Positions 1 to 8,180 of a stretch of 64,000 nt of DNA are shown piece after piece. Every line of letters starts with the position of its first letter. Position 1 is the stretch's first letter. The notes below the pieces were generated by a model. That model made no database searches. It worked only from the letters and a program-made list of their open reading frames with translations, and had not been told where the DNA came from. The position numbers and the translations under genes were made by a program. The DNA comes from Robiginitomaculum_A sp036478535 (GTDB taxonomy: Bacteria; Pseudomonadota; Alphaproteobacteria; Caulobacterales; Maricaulaceae), in assembly GCA_965224735.1 (NCBI GenBank), contig OZ245059.1, forward strand, positions 124,001-188,000, in the 5' to 3' direction.

Positions 1-1065
1 GAGGCCAGAAAGCTCTTTGGCCAATTTTTCGCCAGCGGTTTTTGCATCTCTAGCAATATTTTCTTCACGTTCAATATCGCCTTTTAAAAACGCGAGGCGT
101 GCCTCAAGTTTTTTAATTTCACCTTTAGCGGCCTGCTCATCATTTTCCAAAGCTTCCTTGGCAGCATTAAGGCGTCCACAGACAGCGGCCGCAACAATTT
201 GCTCCTCGCGTAGAGGATCGAGTCGAGTGGAAATTTCAGAAACTTGCGTTGTTAGTTTTGTAACAGTGCCCGTAAGGCCGGCCACTTTGCCTTCTGCGTC
301 TTTAAGGGCTTGTCTGTTATCAGTCACAGATTTTAAAGCTTGCTCCCAGCGCTTAAGCCAAAGTAGAGCTTTATATTCTCGGATAAGTCCCGCCAGTTTC
401 TTATAGCGGTTGGCTTGGCGCGATTGACGGCGCAGGGATAAAAGTTGGCTTTCGATCTGGCCCAAGACATCTTCAAGCCTGTCAAGATTAGTTTCGGCGG
501 CGCGCAGGCGCAACTCCGCTTCGTGACGGCGCGAGTGCAGACCTGATATGCCCGCCGCCTCTTCCAAGATACGGCGGCGATTGGCAGGCTTTGCTGAAAT
601 AAGTTCATTAATCTGGCCTTGGCGCACAAGAGCAGGAGAGTTCGCGCCCGTTGATGCGTCCGCAAACAAAAGCTGGATATCTTTAGCGCGAGTGATTTTT
701 CCATTGACCCTATACTTTGATCCCAAGCCCTTAGTGATGATGCGGGTAATTTCCAGAACTTCATCATCATTAAACATAGGCGGCGCGATGCGAGCCTTGT
801 TGTCGATGGTGAGAATGACGCTTGCTTGGTTGCGGCCTGGCCTTGTTTTGGTGCCGTTAAAGATGACGTCATCCATAGCCGCCCCACGCATGGCTTTGGC
901 AGAATTTGCGCCCATGACCCAGCGAATAGCTTCTAAAAGATTTGATTTTCCACAACCATTTGGCCCGACAACCCCTGTAAGTCCCCGTTTAATCTGAAAA
1001 ACTGTCGGCTCGACAAAGGATTTGAACCCTACCAGCTTTATTTGATTAAAACGCAAAGACTCCAT
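1..1065 (-). CDS. smc: Chromosome segregation protein SMC (N-terminal part, runs off the window)
   Basis: SMC is the ATPase core of the condensin-like complex that organises and segregates the chromosome. I translated the minus strand from the ATG at 1065. The frame stays open to base 1, about 355 residues, so the rest of the gene lies outside the window. Residues about 32-40 form the Walker A loop GPNGCGKSN. The head continues with an R-loop/Q-loop style VRQGQINELI near residue 145 and RRRILEEAAGISG near 157. From about residue 170 the protein becomes a charged coiled coil. The start MESLRFNQIKLVGFKSF is typical of bacterial SMC. The gene stop of the DsbA-like gene lies 7 bp upstream, so the two are probably co-transcribed. 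The truncation is only the window edge. Confidence 0.95.
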   Translation of the reverse strand, partial: MESLRFNQIKLVGFKSFVEPTVFQIKRGLTGVVGPNGCGKSNLLEAIRWVMGANSAKAMRGAAMDDVIFNGTKTRPGRNQASVILTIDNKARIAPPMFNDDEVLEITRIITKGLGSKYRVNGKITRAKDIQLLFADASTGANSPALVRQGQINELISAKPANRRRILEEAAGISGLHSRRHEAELRLRAAETNLDRLEDVLGQIESQLLSLRRQSRQANRYKKLAGLIREYKALLWLKRWEQALKSVTDNRQALKDAEGKVAGLTGTVTKLTTQVSEISTRLDPLREEQIVAAAVCGRLNAAKEALENDEQAAKGEIKKLEARLAFLKGDIEREENIARDAKTAGEKLAKELSGL

Positions 1066-1072
1066 AGACTCC

Positions 1073-1783
1073 CTAATGGTTTTTCGGCTCAGCCAGAGTT
1101 TTGGTGTCGTCTTTGATTGCAGGGAGGTTTTCGCCTAAAATTTTGGCAAATTCTTTATCGAAACTTTCAAGGACATACACTTTTTTCTTTTTACCATTGA
1201 TGACGAAGGCTGGTGTGCCTGTAATGCCGTCATTGGAACCAAGTTCTATAACATCGTTCAAATGCTGTTTTATTTTTTCGTTTGCCATGCAGGCATCAAA
1301 ATCTGCTTCGTTCATGCCCACGGATTTGGCGAGGGCTACATAGTCGCCTTTGATGTCATTGGAAAACATAATCTTACGTTGGGATTTAAACTGTACATGG
1401 ATCATGTCGAAAAAATTTTCATCTGGCGCACAGTTTGCAAGCAAATGTCCAGCTGTAGCAAGGTCGAGTGGCGCTGTTGGGTATTCGCGAAAGACATATC
1501 TTACTTTGCCAGTATCAACATATTTTGTACGAAACTCTGGCCAGACGGTTTTTGCCCAAGTTGCACAATGGGGGCAAGTAACGGATGCATATTCCACAAC
1601 GGTAATGGGCGCCCTCGGATCACCAAGGGCGTGGTCGCCGCTTACTTCGTAGGCCGAGCGTTCGCCATTGCTCTTACCAGATGTACTCTTGCTCTTTTCC
1701 CCGCACGCGGTTAGCATCACACTTGCAACGCCTACAAGTATAGTAATTTTGAGTAACGAATCGATTCGTGTTTTTAAAAACAT
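1073..1783 (-). CDS. DsbA-like thiol-disulfide oxidoreductase, predicted lipoprotein
   Basis: Predicted periplasmic thioredoxin-fold protein of the DsbA/Thioredoxin_4 type, 236 residues. The N-terminus has a hydrophobic signal ending in a lipobox-like LTAC (Cys about residue 27), so it is probably membrane-anchored. The redox motif CPHC sits in SVTCPHCATWAKTVWPEF near residue 70. The cis-proline region is GTPAFVING near residue 190. Proteins of this family oxidise or isomerise disulfides of exported substrates. It lies between smc and a second DsbA-like gene in the same orientation, 7 bp before smc, an arrangement known from other alphaproteobacteria. The substrate is unknown. The C-terminus is polar and lacks a DsbG-type dimerisation domain. 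Confidence 0.88.
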   Translation of the reverse strand: MFLKTRIDSLLKITILVGVASVMLTACGEKSKSTSGKSNGERSAYEVSGDHALGDPRAPITVVEYASVTCPHCATWAKTVWPEFRTKYVDTGKVRYVFREYPTAPLDLATAGHLLANCAPDENFFDMIHVQFKSQRKIMFSNDIKGDYVALAKSVGMNEADFDACMANEKIKQHLNDVIELGSNDGITGTPAFVINGKKKKVYVLESFDKEFAKILGENLPAIKDDTKTLAEPKNH

Positions 1784-1820
1784 AGCGTAGTTTCCTAATT
1801 TAGGCCGTTATGGCAAGGAA

Positions 1821-2552
1821 TTATAAAGGATTTGTTAATTTTTGCTTGTGGACAAGGTGGGTGATCGCACTGCCGCTTACTTTCAACAATTTATCAATAT
1901 GGACCTTAAGCGAGCCGTAATCAAGGCGGCCCTTATAAACTTTGCCGTCAATAATGAAGTTTGGAACGCCATGAATATTACCTGCACTCGCGAGGTCTGC
2001 GGCTAATTGCAATTTATCTTTCCCCTCTTTTTTGGCCAAACAAGCGTTCAATTCTTCTTCGGTGTTCAGGCCCGCCTTTTTCCCTATTGCTAGATAAGTC
2101 TCGAGTCCATTGCCGTCCTTTACGCCGTTAAATGTGTTTTTCTGCTCGGTCATAAGATACTCTATCATAGGAAAATATTGATCCTCGGGCCCGCAATTTG
2201 CAATTAGAAATCCAGCAATCGCTAATTGAGCGGGAGCTGTGATAAATTCACGAAACACAACATTTACTTTGCCTGTGTCTACATAGTTTTTCTTAAGGTC
2301 AGGCCAAGAGGTTTCAAACCAATGGGCGCAATGCTGACAGGTAACAGACGCATAAATAATTACCGTTACAGGGGCATCCGTTTTACCTTTTATATGATCG
2401 AACGGGAGTAGAGAAAATGTGCCTGGTAATTCAGGGGTTTTCACGGTGGATTTTTTTTCTGGACTTCCTTTAGCAAAAGCAGGGGTAAAAGCCAGCGCTG
2501 CGCAAAGCATAGTGAATAAAGTGGCAAATATGATAAACGGTTTTATTCTCAT
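1821..2552 (-). CDS. Second DsbA-like thiol-disulfide oxidoreductase, secreted
   Basis: Paralogue of the adjacent downstream gene, 243 residues. It begins with a cleavable signal peptide (basic start, hydrophobic core, probable cleavage after AFA near residue 27) rather than a lipobox. The redox motif is CQHC within SVTCQHCAHWF near residue 71, and the cis-Pro segment is GVPNFIIDGK near residue 200. It is expected to act in the periplasm as a dithiol oxidase or reductase. The two paralogues share the surrounding pattern (GDPRAPITV/GKTDAPVTV, YASVTC), which supports tandem duplication. There are 37 bp to the next gene and 19 bp from dciA upstream, consistent with one transcript dciA - dsbA - dsbA - smc. 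Confidence 0.85.
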   Translation of the reverse strand: MRIKPFIIFATLFTMLCAALAFTPAFAKGSPEKKSTVKTPELPGTFSLLPFDHIKGKTDAPVTVIIYASVTCQHCAHWFETSWPDLKKNYVDTGKVNVVFREFITAPAQLAIAGFLIANCGPEDQYFPMIEYLMTEQKNTFNGVKDGNGLETYLAIGKKAGLNTEEELNACLAKKEGKDKLQLAADLASAGNIHGVPNFIIDGKVYKGRLDYGSLKVHIDKLLKVSGSAITHLVHKQKLTNPL

Positions 2553-2571
2553 GGTTATTTCCTTGATGGCA

Positions 2572-3135
2572 TTATTTTACGGCATTATTTTTCTGTGGCG
2601 ACGCGGGGGCGGCGCGGATTTTTATTCTACTACCGAGTTTATCTAAGGCCTGTTCTAACCCATATTCTTCATCATTATCTGGTGCTTTTTGCACATTATT
2701 TTTGGGCATTTGCCGCGTGGATGGCGTGAAGCGCGCGCGGATTTGGCCTTGTTTTACTTTTATTTTTGATATTGTGCCTGCGCCTAAAAACATGTTGACT
2801 TTTTGAATAATTTGCGCGCTGTCCGCTATGATTAAATTTGCAGCAGGCCCTTTGGCAGTGATGTGCAAAACCGTACCCGACTTACTACCACGCACGCTTG
2901 TTGGCACTGATAGCTTGGTCCATTTCTCTCCGACGATTTGCGACCAATGAGAGCGAAGCGCATTTGCGCCAGGGCCGAATTTTTTGGACAAAGGCCGCAT
3001 GACCTTACCTGTTGCCCAGCCCGCACTGGGGGCGTGGCGATATTGACGTTTGCCCCGATTGCGTTCTAGATAAGCGATTATCCGCCCGCGTGCTTCGCGT
3101 TTATTTGCGATTGGGGATTTACCTGAGCCGTTCAT
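2572..3135 (-). CDS. dciA: DUF721/DciA-family protein, putative DnaB loader
   Basis: 187 residues with the DUF721 signature: an N-terminal basic segment, then a helix with ALRSHWSQIVGEKWTKLSVP near residues 58-78, then beta strands (TVLHITAKGPAANLII) and a lysine-rich extended tail. DUF721 proteins of bacteria lacking DnaC correspond to DciA, which helps load the replicative helicase DnaB. The location, divergent from mutY and upstream of the DsbA-like genes and smc, is the usual one in alphaproteobacteria. The tail from residue about 135 is low-complexity and probably disordered. Family assignment is firm. The helicase-loader role is inferred from the family and not visible in the sequence itself. 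Confidence 0.82.
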   Translation of the reverse strand: MNGSGKSPIANKREARGRIIAYLERNRGKRQYRHAPSAGWATGKVMRPLSKKFGPGANALRSHWSQIVGEKWTKLSVPTSVRGSKSGTVLHITAKGPAANLIIADSAQIIQKVNMFLGAGTISKIKVKQGQIRARFTPSTRQMPKNNVQKAPDNDEEYGLEQALDKLGSRIKIRAAPASPQKNNAVK

Positions 3136-3180
3136 CAGGGCAGTATCGCTTATTTAAGCGGTAAAATCTAGTGGGCAAGT

Positions 3181-4299
3181 ATGAAAACTTCGCAAGAAAT
3201 TACGCGACTTCACAAAACCTTGTTGGCCGATTATGACAACCAAGGCCGAACCTTGCCTTGGCGCATAAGGCCAGAGGATAAAGCGCGGGGCATTGTTCCA
3301 GACCCATATGCGATTTGGCTTTCGGAGATCATGTGTCAACAAACAACAACAACTGCGGCACGTCCCTTCTGGGAGAAATTTTTAAAGCAATGGCCAAAAG
3401 TAGAGGCATTAGCCTGTGCACCAAGGGCTGATATACTCAGCGCGTGGGCAGGGTTAGGCTATTATGCACGGGCGCGCAATTTGCATAAGTGCGCAAATAT
3501 TATTTGTGAAGAATATGATGGTGTCTTTCCAAAAACACAGAACGAGCTGTTAAAATTGCCAGGCATTGGCGCTTATACGGCAGCGGCGATGGCAGCGATT
3601 TGTTTTGGGCAACTGGCCAATGTGGTTGACGGAAATGTAGAGCGGGTCATATCGCGGCTCTTTGCGGTCAAAGAAAAAATGCCAAAAGCCAAAACCGCAG
3701 TGCGCTGGCTTGCGGGCACACTCGCAAGTCCAAAACGGCCTGATGATTATGCTCAAGGTTTGATGGATTTGGGCGCGCATATTTGCAAACCCAAAAATCC
3801 CAAATGTGATGTGTGCCCATGGTTATTTGCTTGCGCCGCCTACAAAGAAAAGGCGCAAGAATCCTATCCTCGCAAAGCCGCTAAAAAAACCAAGGCCCGA
3901 GCTTACGGCGCCGTTTTTTATATTGAAAATGCGGATGGGTTTTGGGCTAGAACCCGCAAGGATGAAGGTCTTTTGGGCGGAATGACAGAGCTGCCAGGAA
4001 CAAAGTGGACAACTGATAAACCTCCCCAAAATCTCTGGATGAAGCAAGCGCCCCTACCTAAAAACTGGCAAAGCGCAGGCGCACCAATAAAACATGTTTT
4101 CACACATTTTACGCTGTATTTATCCGTTTACACGGCCAGCCATAAAGGCGGGTTTCCTGATATAACCGTAGGTTTTAAAGCCGCCAAAGCGCAGGCTTTT
4201 CCCTCGCTGATGATGAAGGCTATAAAGCGTGCACAAGCTCGGGATGCTCTTGAGCCCTTACGCGCTGACGCAGCAAATCTATCGGGGCAAGAGCTGTGA
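3181..4299 (+). CDS. mutY: A/G-specific adenine DNA glycosylase MutY
   Basis: MutY removes adenine mispaired with 8-oxoguanine in base excision repair. The 372-residue protein is of normal length. The catalytic Glu is near residue 49 (LSEIMCQQTT), the helix-hairpin-helix LPGIGAYTAAA near 126-136 and the catalytic Asp near 150 (VVDGNVERV). The 4Fe-4S cluster ligands are visible at about Cys202, 209, 212 and 218 with spacing C-x6-C-x2-C-x5-C. The C-terminal half is the NUDIX-like domain that recognises 8-oxoG. The gene is divergent from dciA with a 45-bp gap. Its 3' end overlaps the convergent ccrM by 80 bp, so the last 26 codons are read on both strands. Confidence 0.95.
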   Translation: MKTSQEITRLHKTLLADYDNQGRTLPWRIRPEDKARGIVPDPYAIWLSEIMCQQTTTTAARPFWEKFLKQWPKVEALACAPRADILSAWAGLGYYARARNLHKCANIICEEYDGVFPKTQNELLKLPGIGAYTAAAMAAICFGQLANVVDGNVERVISRLFAVKEKMPKAKTAVRWLAGTLASPKRPDDYAQGLMDLGAHICKPKNPKCDVCPWLFACAAYKEKAQESYPRKAAKKTKARAYGAVFYIENADGFWARTRKDEGLLGGMTELPGTKWTTDKPPQNLWMKQAPLPKNWQSAGAPIKHVFTHFTLYLSVYTASHKGGFPDITVGFKAAKAQAFPSLMMKAIKRAQARDALEPLRADAANLSGQEL

Positions 4300-5329
4300 T
4301 TTTTCCTTTACCTTGCTCAAAATGCCAATAGGTCCAACCATTACAGCTTGGCGCATTTTGCACATGAGCCCCCATTTTGTGAATAGATCCGCTCGCGTTT
4401 GAAACTGCGATAGAACCGTCTGCCCGAATGCGGGCCGTGATGCGGCCATTGGGTGAGTATAGTATATCGCCCAAGTTTAGCATGCCGCGCTCGATAAGAG
4501 TGCCAAATGCGATGCGCGGCAGATCGCGCTTAGACGCTGTGACTTTTATGGCAACGCCTGTGCCTGCTTTAATCTTAGCAATACGGCGTTTAGCATGGAC
4601 AATATATTCTTCGTCGCGCTCATAGCCAATAAAGTCACGCCCAAGTTTTTTAGCAACGGCGCCCGTTGTGCCTGTGCCAAAGAACGGATCAACGACAATA
4701 TCGCCTGGATTGGTGGTCGAGAGAATAACCCGGTGCAGAAGGCTTTCTGGTTTTTGGGTTGGATGTGCTTTGCTGCCATCAGATTTTTTAATCCGCTCTA
4801 GCCCCGTGCAAATCGGCAATGTCCAGTCAGAGCGCATCTGCACCCCGTCATTCATCATTTTCATTGCGTCATAGTTAAAGGTCGGGCGCGCATCTTCGGT
4901 TTTGGTGGCCCAGATGAGTGTTTCGTGGGCGTTGGTAAAGCGGGTGCCGCGAAAATTAGGCATAGGATTGGTTTTGCGCCAAATTATATCATTTCTGATC
5001 CAAAAGCCTTGGTCTTGCAAAATACCGCCAACCCTAAAGATATTGTGATAAGAACCAATAACCCAAATCGCGCCATTGTGTTTTAGAATGCGGCGCGCAG
5101 CGTTTAGCCAGTCATGAGTAAACAGGTCATAAGCGTCCATTGTATCAAAACTGTCCCATTCCTCAGTGACGCCATTGACGACAGAATTGTCAGGACGGCT
5201 AAGATCACCGCCAAGCTGTAAATTATAAGGAGGATCTGCAAAAATCAAGTCTACAGATTGTTCTGGCAGCCTGTTCATATTGTCAACGCAATCACCTTGG
5301 ATGATCTGGTTACGGGGGAGTTTTGTCAT
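4220..5329 (-). CDS. ccrM: CcrM-type DNA adenine-N6 methyltransferase (GANTC)
   Basis: Cell-cycle regulated solitary methyltransferase, which in alphaproteobacteria methylates the adenine of GANTC and couples replication to transcription. The 369 residues match the family length. Catalytic motif IV DPPYNL is at residues 32-37 and the AdoMet motif I follows later as DPFFGTGTTG near 215-225, the beta-class order. A C-terminal extension of about 85 residues (GRITARIRADGSIAV, GWTYWHFEQGKGKI) is the CcrM-specific DNA-binding segment. No restriction enzyme gene is adjacent. It lies downstream of rnhB on the same strand. Three GANTC sites sit 46-85 bp upstream of the start codon, suggesting methylation-sensitive autoregulation as in Caulobacter. 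The 3' end overlaps mutY. Confidence 0.95.
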   Translation of the reverse strand: MTKLPRNQIIQGDCVDNMNRLPEQSVDLIFADPPYNLQLGGDLSRPDNSVVNGVTEEWDSFDTMDAYDLFTHDWLNAARRILKHNGAIWVIGSYHNIFRVGGILQDQGFWIRNDIIWRKTNPMPNFRGTRFTNAHETLIWATKTEDARPTFNYDAMKMMNDGVQMRSDWTLPICTGLERIKKSDGSKAHPTQKPESLLHRVILSTTNPGDIVVDPFFGTGTTGAVAKKLGRDFIGYERDEEYIVHAKRRIAKIKAGTGVAIKVTASKRDLPRIAFGTLIERGMLNLGDILYSPNGRITARIRADGSIAVSNASGSIHKMGAHVQNAPSCNGWTYWHFEQGKGKITALAPIDLLRQRVRAQEHPELVHAL

Positions 5330-5374
5330 TATTTTTACCCTTAAAAGCGGCTTTTTCCCCAGTGTTAAGGATAC

Positions 5375-5414
5375 GAATCAGCTGCGAATCAATTTCAATG
5401 CTAAAAGTCGACTC
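5375..5414. promoter_or_regulatory. Cluster of three GANTC methylation sites upstream of ccrM
   Basis: GAATC at 5375-5379, GAATC at 5386-5390 and GACTC at 5410-5414 lie in the 155-bp gap between rnhB and ccrM. These are substrates of the enzyme encoded immediately downstream. In Caulobacter, methylation of GANTC sites in the ccrM leader controls transcription, so this cluster probably makes ccrM expression depend on replication-fork passage. A CtrA-like half match (TTAA, 7 bases, GTAA) is at 5469-5483. I regard the CtrA site as weak. Confidence 0.6.
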
Positions 5415-5484
5415 AAAAGGTTGTTAAAAGTTTAATTATTGTTGTAAGCCTATGGAATTGTTAAGTTTTTAACCTTTTGGTAAG

Positions 5485-6105
5485 TTAGGTTAACGCCGCC
5501 TTTACGGGTCCGTAGGAGCGCCGATGAATAGGGGAAACGCCTATTTTAGTGAGAATCTCACGGTGCATTTGAGTTGGGTAACCCTTATGTCTGCTATGTC
5601 CGTAACCTGGGAAGCGTAGGTCGGCCTGTTTCATAAGGCGATCGCGCGTGACCTTGGCGATTATAGAGGCTGCGGCGATGGACAGGCTTTTGCTATCGCC
5701 CTTTATAATGGGGACAGATTTGATAATGGGGACAGATTTGATGCCAAAATCGGGCGTGTGATTGCCATCAACCAAGATGCAGTTAGGGGGACGTGGCAGA
5801 TCTAACACCGCGCGCACCATGGCCGCCATTGTTGCGGCCAGTACATTTATGCGGTCAATCTCTTCAGGTTCTGCAATGCCGATGCCACACGATGCTGTTT
5901 CAAATATGTGCACATAGAGCGTTTCGCGGCGTTTTTCGGATAATTTTTTGCTATCATTAAGCCCGCTTGGGATATTGCCCTTATCCAAAATAACGGCTGC
6001 ACAAACCACGGGCCCTGCAAGCGGCCCGCGCCCAGCTTCGTCAACGCCCGCTATTATGCCTATTTCGCGGTTTTCATAATCCCAATTTGGCATAATTTGT
6101 TGCAT
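5485..6105 (-). CDS. rnhB: Ribonuclease HII
   Basis: RNase HII cleaves the RNA strand of RNA-DNA hybrids and single ribonucleotides embedded in DNA. 206 residues. The metal-binding Asp22-Glu23 pair is in GVDEAGRGPLAGPVV. Further conserved acidic positions are in ILVDGNH near residue 115 and in KVTRDRLM near residue 153. The C-terminal HKGYPTQMH motif is present. An exact 18-bp tandem duplication at 5705-5740 repeats the six residues IKSVPI in frame just after the third acidic residue, lengthening a surface strand. The gene precedes ccrM on the same strand, the usual alphaproteobacterial order. Confidence 0.94.
   Translation of the reverse strand: MQQIMPNWDYENREIGIIAGVDEAGRGPLAGPVVCAAVILDKGNIPSGLNDSKKLSEKRRETLYVHIFETASCGIGIAEPEEIDRINVLAATMAAMVRAVLDLPRPPNCILVDGNHTPDFGIKSVPIIKSVPIIKGDSKSLSIAAASIIAKVTRDRLMKQADLRFPGYGHSRHKGYPTQMHREILTKIGVSPIHRRSYGPVKAALT
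5705..5740. repeat. 18-bp tandem duplication inside rnhB
   Basis: Two exact, adjacent 18-bp copies (5705-5722 and 5723-5740) add six codons in frame to rnhB. The frame is preserved and all catalytic acids remain, so the enzyme is probably functional. Confidence 0.85.
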
Positions 6106-6219
6106 TATTTGGCCCGTTTCTTGCTTTTATTCAACTTACTTACAAGAAATTACAGTTAAAGTCTTTTGTAGACTATAAAAATTTGTTAAGGTGAAATACT
6201 TATAACCAAGGAGTTTTAT

Positions 6220-6717
6220 ATGAGTATTTCAAAAATCGGTTTGGGCATTGCCGTGGGCGTAATGGCTCTCACGGTAGCGGTGCCAGCATTTGCAGGGTCA
6301 AAAATTTCCAATACTTCGGACTGCCAGTTTGAAGGCGGCACTATGACCAATGTAAAGGGCAGTGATTACTGTCTCGTGCAAATTCGCCCGAAAGAGTATT
6401 CTGGTGTAGAATATGATGGCAACCAACTTGGCATTGTCGATTGTCCAGGTAACAAACTAAATGATGGTTTGTTTTGTATGTATCCAGTGACGATCCGAGC
6501 ACAGGTACAGGCAAATACGCCTGCGATTAAGAAACCAGCTGTTGCTTCTATTTCTACACTCCTTCAAAACACCAAAAACATGGCTGTGGACGACGCTAAA
6601 AAAGAAGGCAAAAACATGGCTGTGGACGGCGCTAAAAAAGAAATCAAAAACATGGCTGTAGACAAGGTTAAAAAAGAAGGCAAAAAACAGTTAAAGAAAA
6701 CACTTTTAGGTAAATAG
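6220..6717 (+). CDS. Secreted small protein with C-terminal lysine-rich repeats, function unknown
   Basis: 165 residues. Residues 1-25 form a clear signal peptide (Lys at position 5, hydrophobic core, AFA cleavage site), so the product is probably periplasmic. The middle part has four cysteines (Cys37, 52, 75 and 86), which could form two disulfides. From about residue 119 a 12-residue unit, KNMAVDxAKKEx, is repeated three times, encoded by three 36-bp direct repeats, and the protein ends in a basic tail. A good Shine-Dalgarno AAGGAG lies 7-8 bases before the ATG, and a rho-independent terminator follows the stop codon, so it is a monocistronic unit. I do not recognise the family. The repeats would form an amphipathic, positively charged helix. 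Confidence 0.72.
   Translation: MSISKIGLGIAVGVMALTVAVPAFAGSKISNTSDCQFEGGTMTNVKGSDYCLVQIRPKEYSGVEYDGNQLGIVDCPGNKLNDGLFCMYPVTIRAQVQANTPAIKKPAVASISTLLQNTKNMAVDDAKKEGKNMAVDGAKKEIKNMAVDKVKKEGKKQLKKTLLGK
6574..6681 (+). repeat. Three 36-bp in-frame tandem repeats
   Basis: Copies at 6574-6609, 6610-6645 and 6646-6681 start AAAAACATGGCTGT and encode KNMAVDxAKKEx. Copies 1 and 2 differ at a few bases and copy 3 is more diverged at its end. Copy-number change by slippage would keep the reading frame. Confidence 0.88.
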
Positions 6718-6740
6718 TTTTTTGCTTTATTGTATTAACA

Positions 6741-6770
6741 AAACTTCGCCAGAACGGCGGAGTTTTTTTA
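6741..6770 (+). terminator. Rho-independent terminator after the secreted repeat protein
   Basis: A 10-bp stem (6741-6750 with 6756-6765, one G-T pair) with loop AGAAC is followed by a run of T. It is placed 24 bp after the stop codon at 6717. Confidence 0.85.
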
Positions 6771-6821
6771 TTGCCGTTTTTGTGACTTGCAAAAAAGCAT
6801 AATAATGTTGAAAACGGTTTT

Positions 6822-7490
6822 ATGTTAACTGTCATCATACCAAGTTTAAATGTCAGCACCGTTTTACCAGATTTGTTGGCGCGGCTAACTGAAAGCAACA
6901 TTGTTATTAGCGATGGCGGCTCAGATGATGATACGCTCGTGATCGCAGCGGCGAGCGGTGCGCGCATTGCGTTTGGGGCTAAGGGCCGAGGGCGACAATT
7001 GGCACGCGGGGCAAAATGGGCTGGCGCAGTTTGCGGTAATCAAGACTGGTATTTGTTTTTGCATGCGGATGGAAGGCTTGCCGAAAATTGGCGCAGTGCC
7101 GTTCATAACCATATGGAAGAGCACTTTGAAAAAGCAGGGTATTTTTGCTTCAAAATGGACTGCAAAGATGTGCGTGCGCGGGTAATAGAATTTTTTGTTG
7201 GAATAAGGTGTAAGTTTTGGCATCTTCCCTATGGCGATCAAGGCTTGCTGATTAGGAAAGATTTGTATGAAAGCATTGGTGGTTATCCGCAATCAAATTT
7301 GTTCGAAGATGTCGATATTGTCAAAAGACTTCGCGGTAAATTGCGGGCTTTGGACGCTAAAATTTATACGGACGTGAGCAAATATAAAGAGCACGGTTTT
7401 TTTCGCCGTGCTTTCAAAAACCTTGGTGTTTACCGTCTTTATAAAAAAGGCAATGATCAAGAAACGCTCATAAGGGCCTATAATTCATGA
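6822..7490 (+). CDS. Family 2 glycosyltransferase, TIGR04283 type (rSAM/selenodomain-associated transferase 2)
   Basis: 222-residue GT-A protein. The nucleotide-binding start VIIPSLNVSTVLPDLL and the acidic motif ISDGGSDDDT near residue 29 are typical. The metal-binding DxD-like part is HADGRL near residue 81, and PYGDQGLLIRKD with FEDVDIVKRLR (near residues 140 and 163) matches TIGR04283. Members are found beside a TIGR04282 partner, as here: the ATG of the next gene overlaps this stop codon by 4 bp. The acceptor and donor sugars are unknown. The radical-SAM partner that gives the family its name is not in this window. Confidence 0.85.
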   Translation: MLTVIIPSLNVSTVLPDLLARLTESNIVISDGGSDDDTLVIAAASGARIAFGAKGRGRQLARGAKWAGAVCGNQDWYLFLHADGRLAENWRSAVHNHMEEHFEKAGYFCFKMDCKDVRARVIEFFVGIRCKFWHLPYGDQGLLIRKDLYESIGGYPQSNLFEDVDIVKRLRGKLRALDAKIYTDVSKYKEHGFFRRAFKNLGVYRLYKKGNDQETLIRAYNS

Positions 7491-8068
7491 AGCCTGTTTT
7501 GTTTGTTTTTGCCAAAGCGCCCATCATGGGCAAAGTAAAAACCCGGTTGGCGGCAGGAGTTGGCTCTGTGCATGCACTTCGAATTTACCGCGCTATGAGC
7601 GCGCGGATACTGCGCGAAATGCACGATCTACGCTGGAAAACCGTTCTTTATATAACGCCTGATAATTGCGCCCTTAAAACCCATGGCGGGTTATGGCCTA
7701 GTCATATTCCAAGGTTCGCCCAAGGGAGAGGAGATCTTTCCCCGCGCACCGCACGCCTCTTTACGGGCAAAGGCCCCGTGATTGCCATAGGCACGGATAC
7801 GCCCGCAATGAAGCGTAAATATATAGCGCGCGGTTTTGCGGCTCTTAAAACTAATGATGCGGTCATTGGTCCTGCCAAAGACGGCGGGTTTTGGCTTATC
7901 GGCCTTAATGCCCCTGCACGCACGGGTTTATTTGATAATGTGCGCTGGTCACACCCTGATACGTGCATGGATATGACAGCTGCAATGGGCGGCAAAATTG
8001 CCATGCTCACTATGCTAGAAGACATTGATAATCTGGATGCTTATCAACGTTATAAGCAGCATGGCTAA
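7487..8068 (+). CDS. TIGR04282/DUF2064 family glycosyltransferase-like protein
   Basis: 193 residues. The start VLFVFAKAPIMGKVKTRLA and the later VIAIGTDTPAMKRKYIARGF and DAVIGPAKDGGFWLIGL match DUF2064/TIGR04282 (rSAM/selenodomain-associated transferase 1), a nucleotidyltransferase-like Rossmann fold related to GT-A enzymes. It is translationally coupled to the preceding TIGR04283 gene through an ATGA overlap. Such pairs are thought to act in the same unknown glycosylation or nucleotide-sugar pathway. No function is proved by the sequence. Confidence 0.86.
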   Translation: MKPVLFVFAKAPIMGKVKTRLAAGVGSVHALRIYRAMSARILREMHDLRWKTVLYITPDNCALKTHGGLWPSHIPRFAQGRGDLSPRTARLFTGKGPVIAIGTDTPAMKRKYIARGFAALKTNDAVIGPAKDGGFWLIGLNAPARTGLFDNVRWSHPDTCMDMTAAMGGKIAMLTMLEDIDNLDAYQRYKQHG

Positions 8069-8137
8069 GGAAACTCTGAGCAATCGATTAATTTTGCGTT
8101 ATTGATTTAACCAATCCCTAACTTATGTAGGGGGCTC

Positions 8138-8157
8138 ACCATCTAACACAGAGACTG
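8138..8157. repeat. 20-bp intergenic repeat, copy 1
   Basis: Exact match to 9084-9103 (starts ACCATCTAACACAG). The two copies flank the S24 regulator gene in the same orientation. The bases after this copy (to about 8175) resemble the repeat mosaic at 11751-11768. Confidence 0.7.
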
Positions 8158-8180
8158 CATATCTAGGAACAGGCTCTAAA

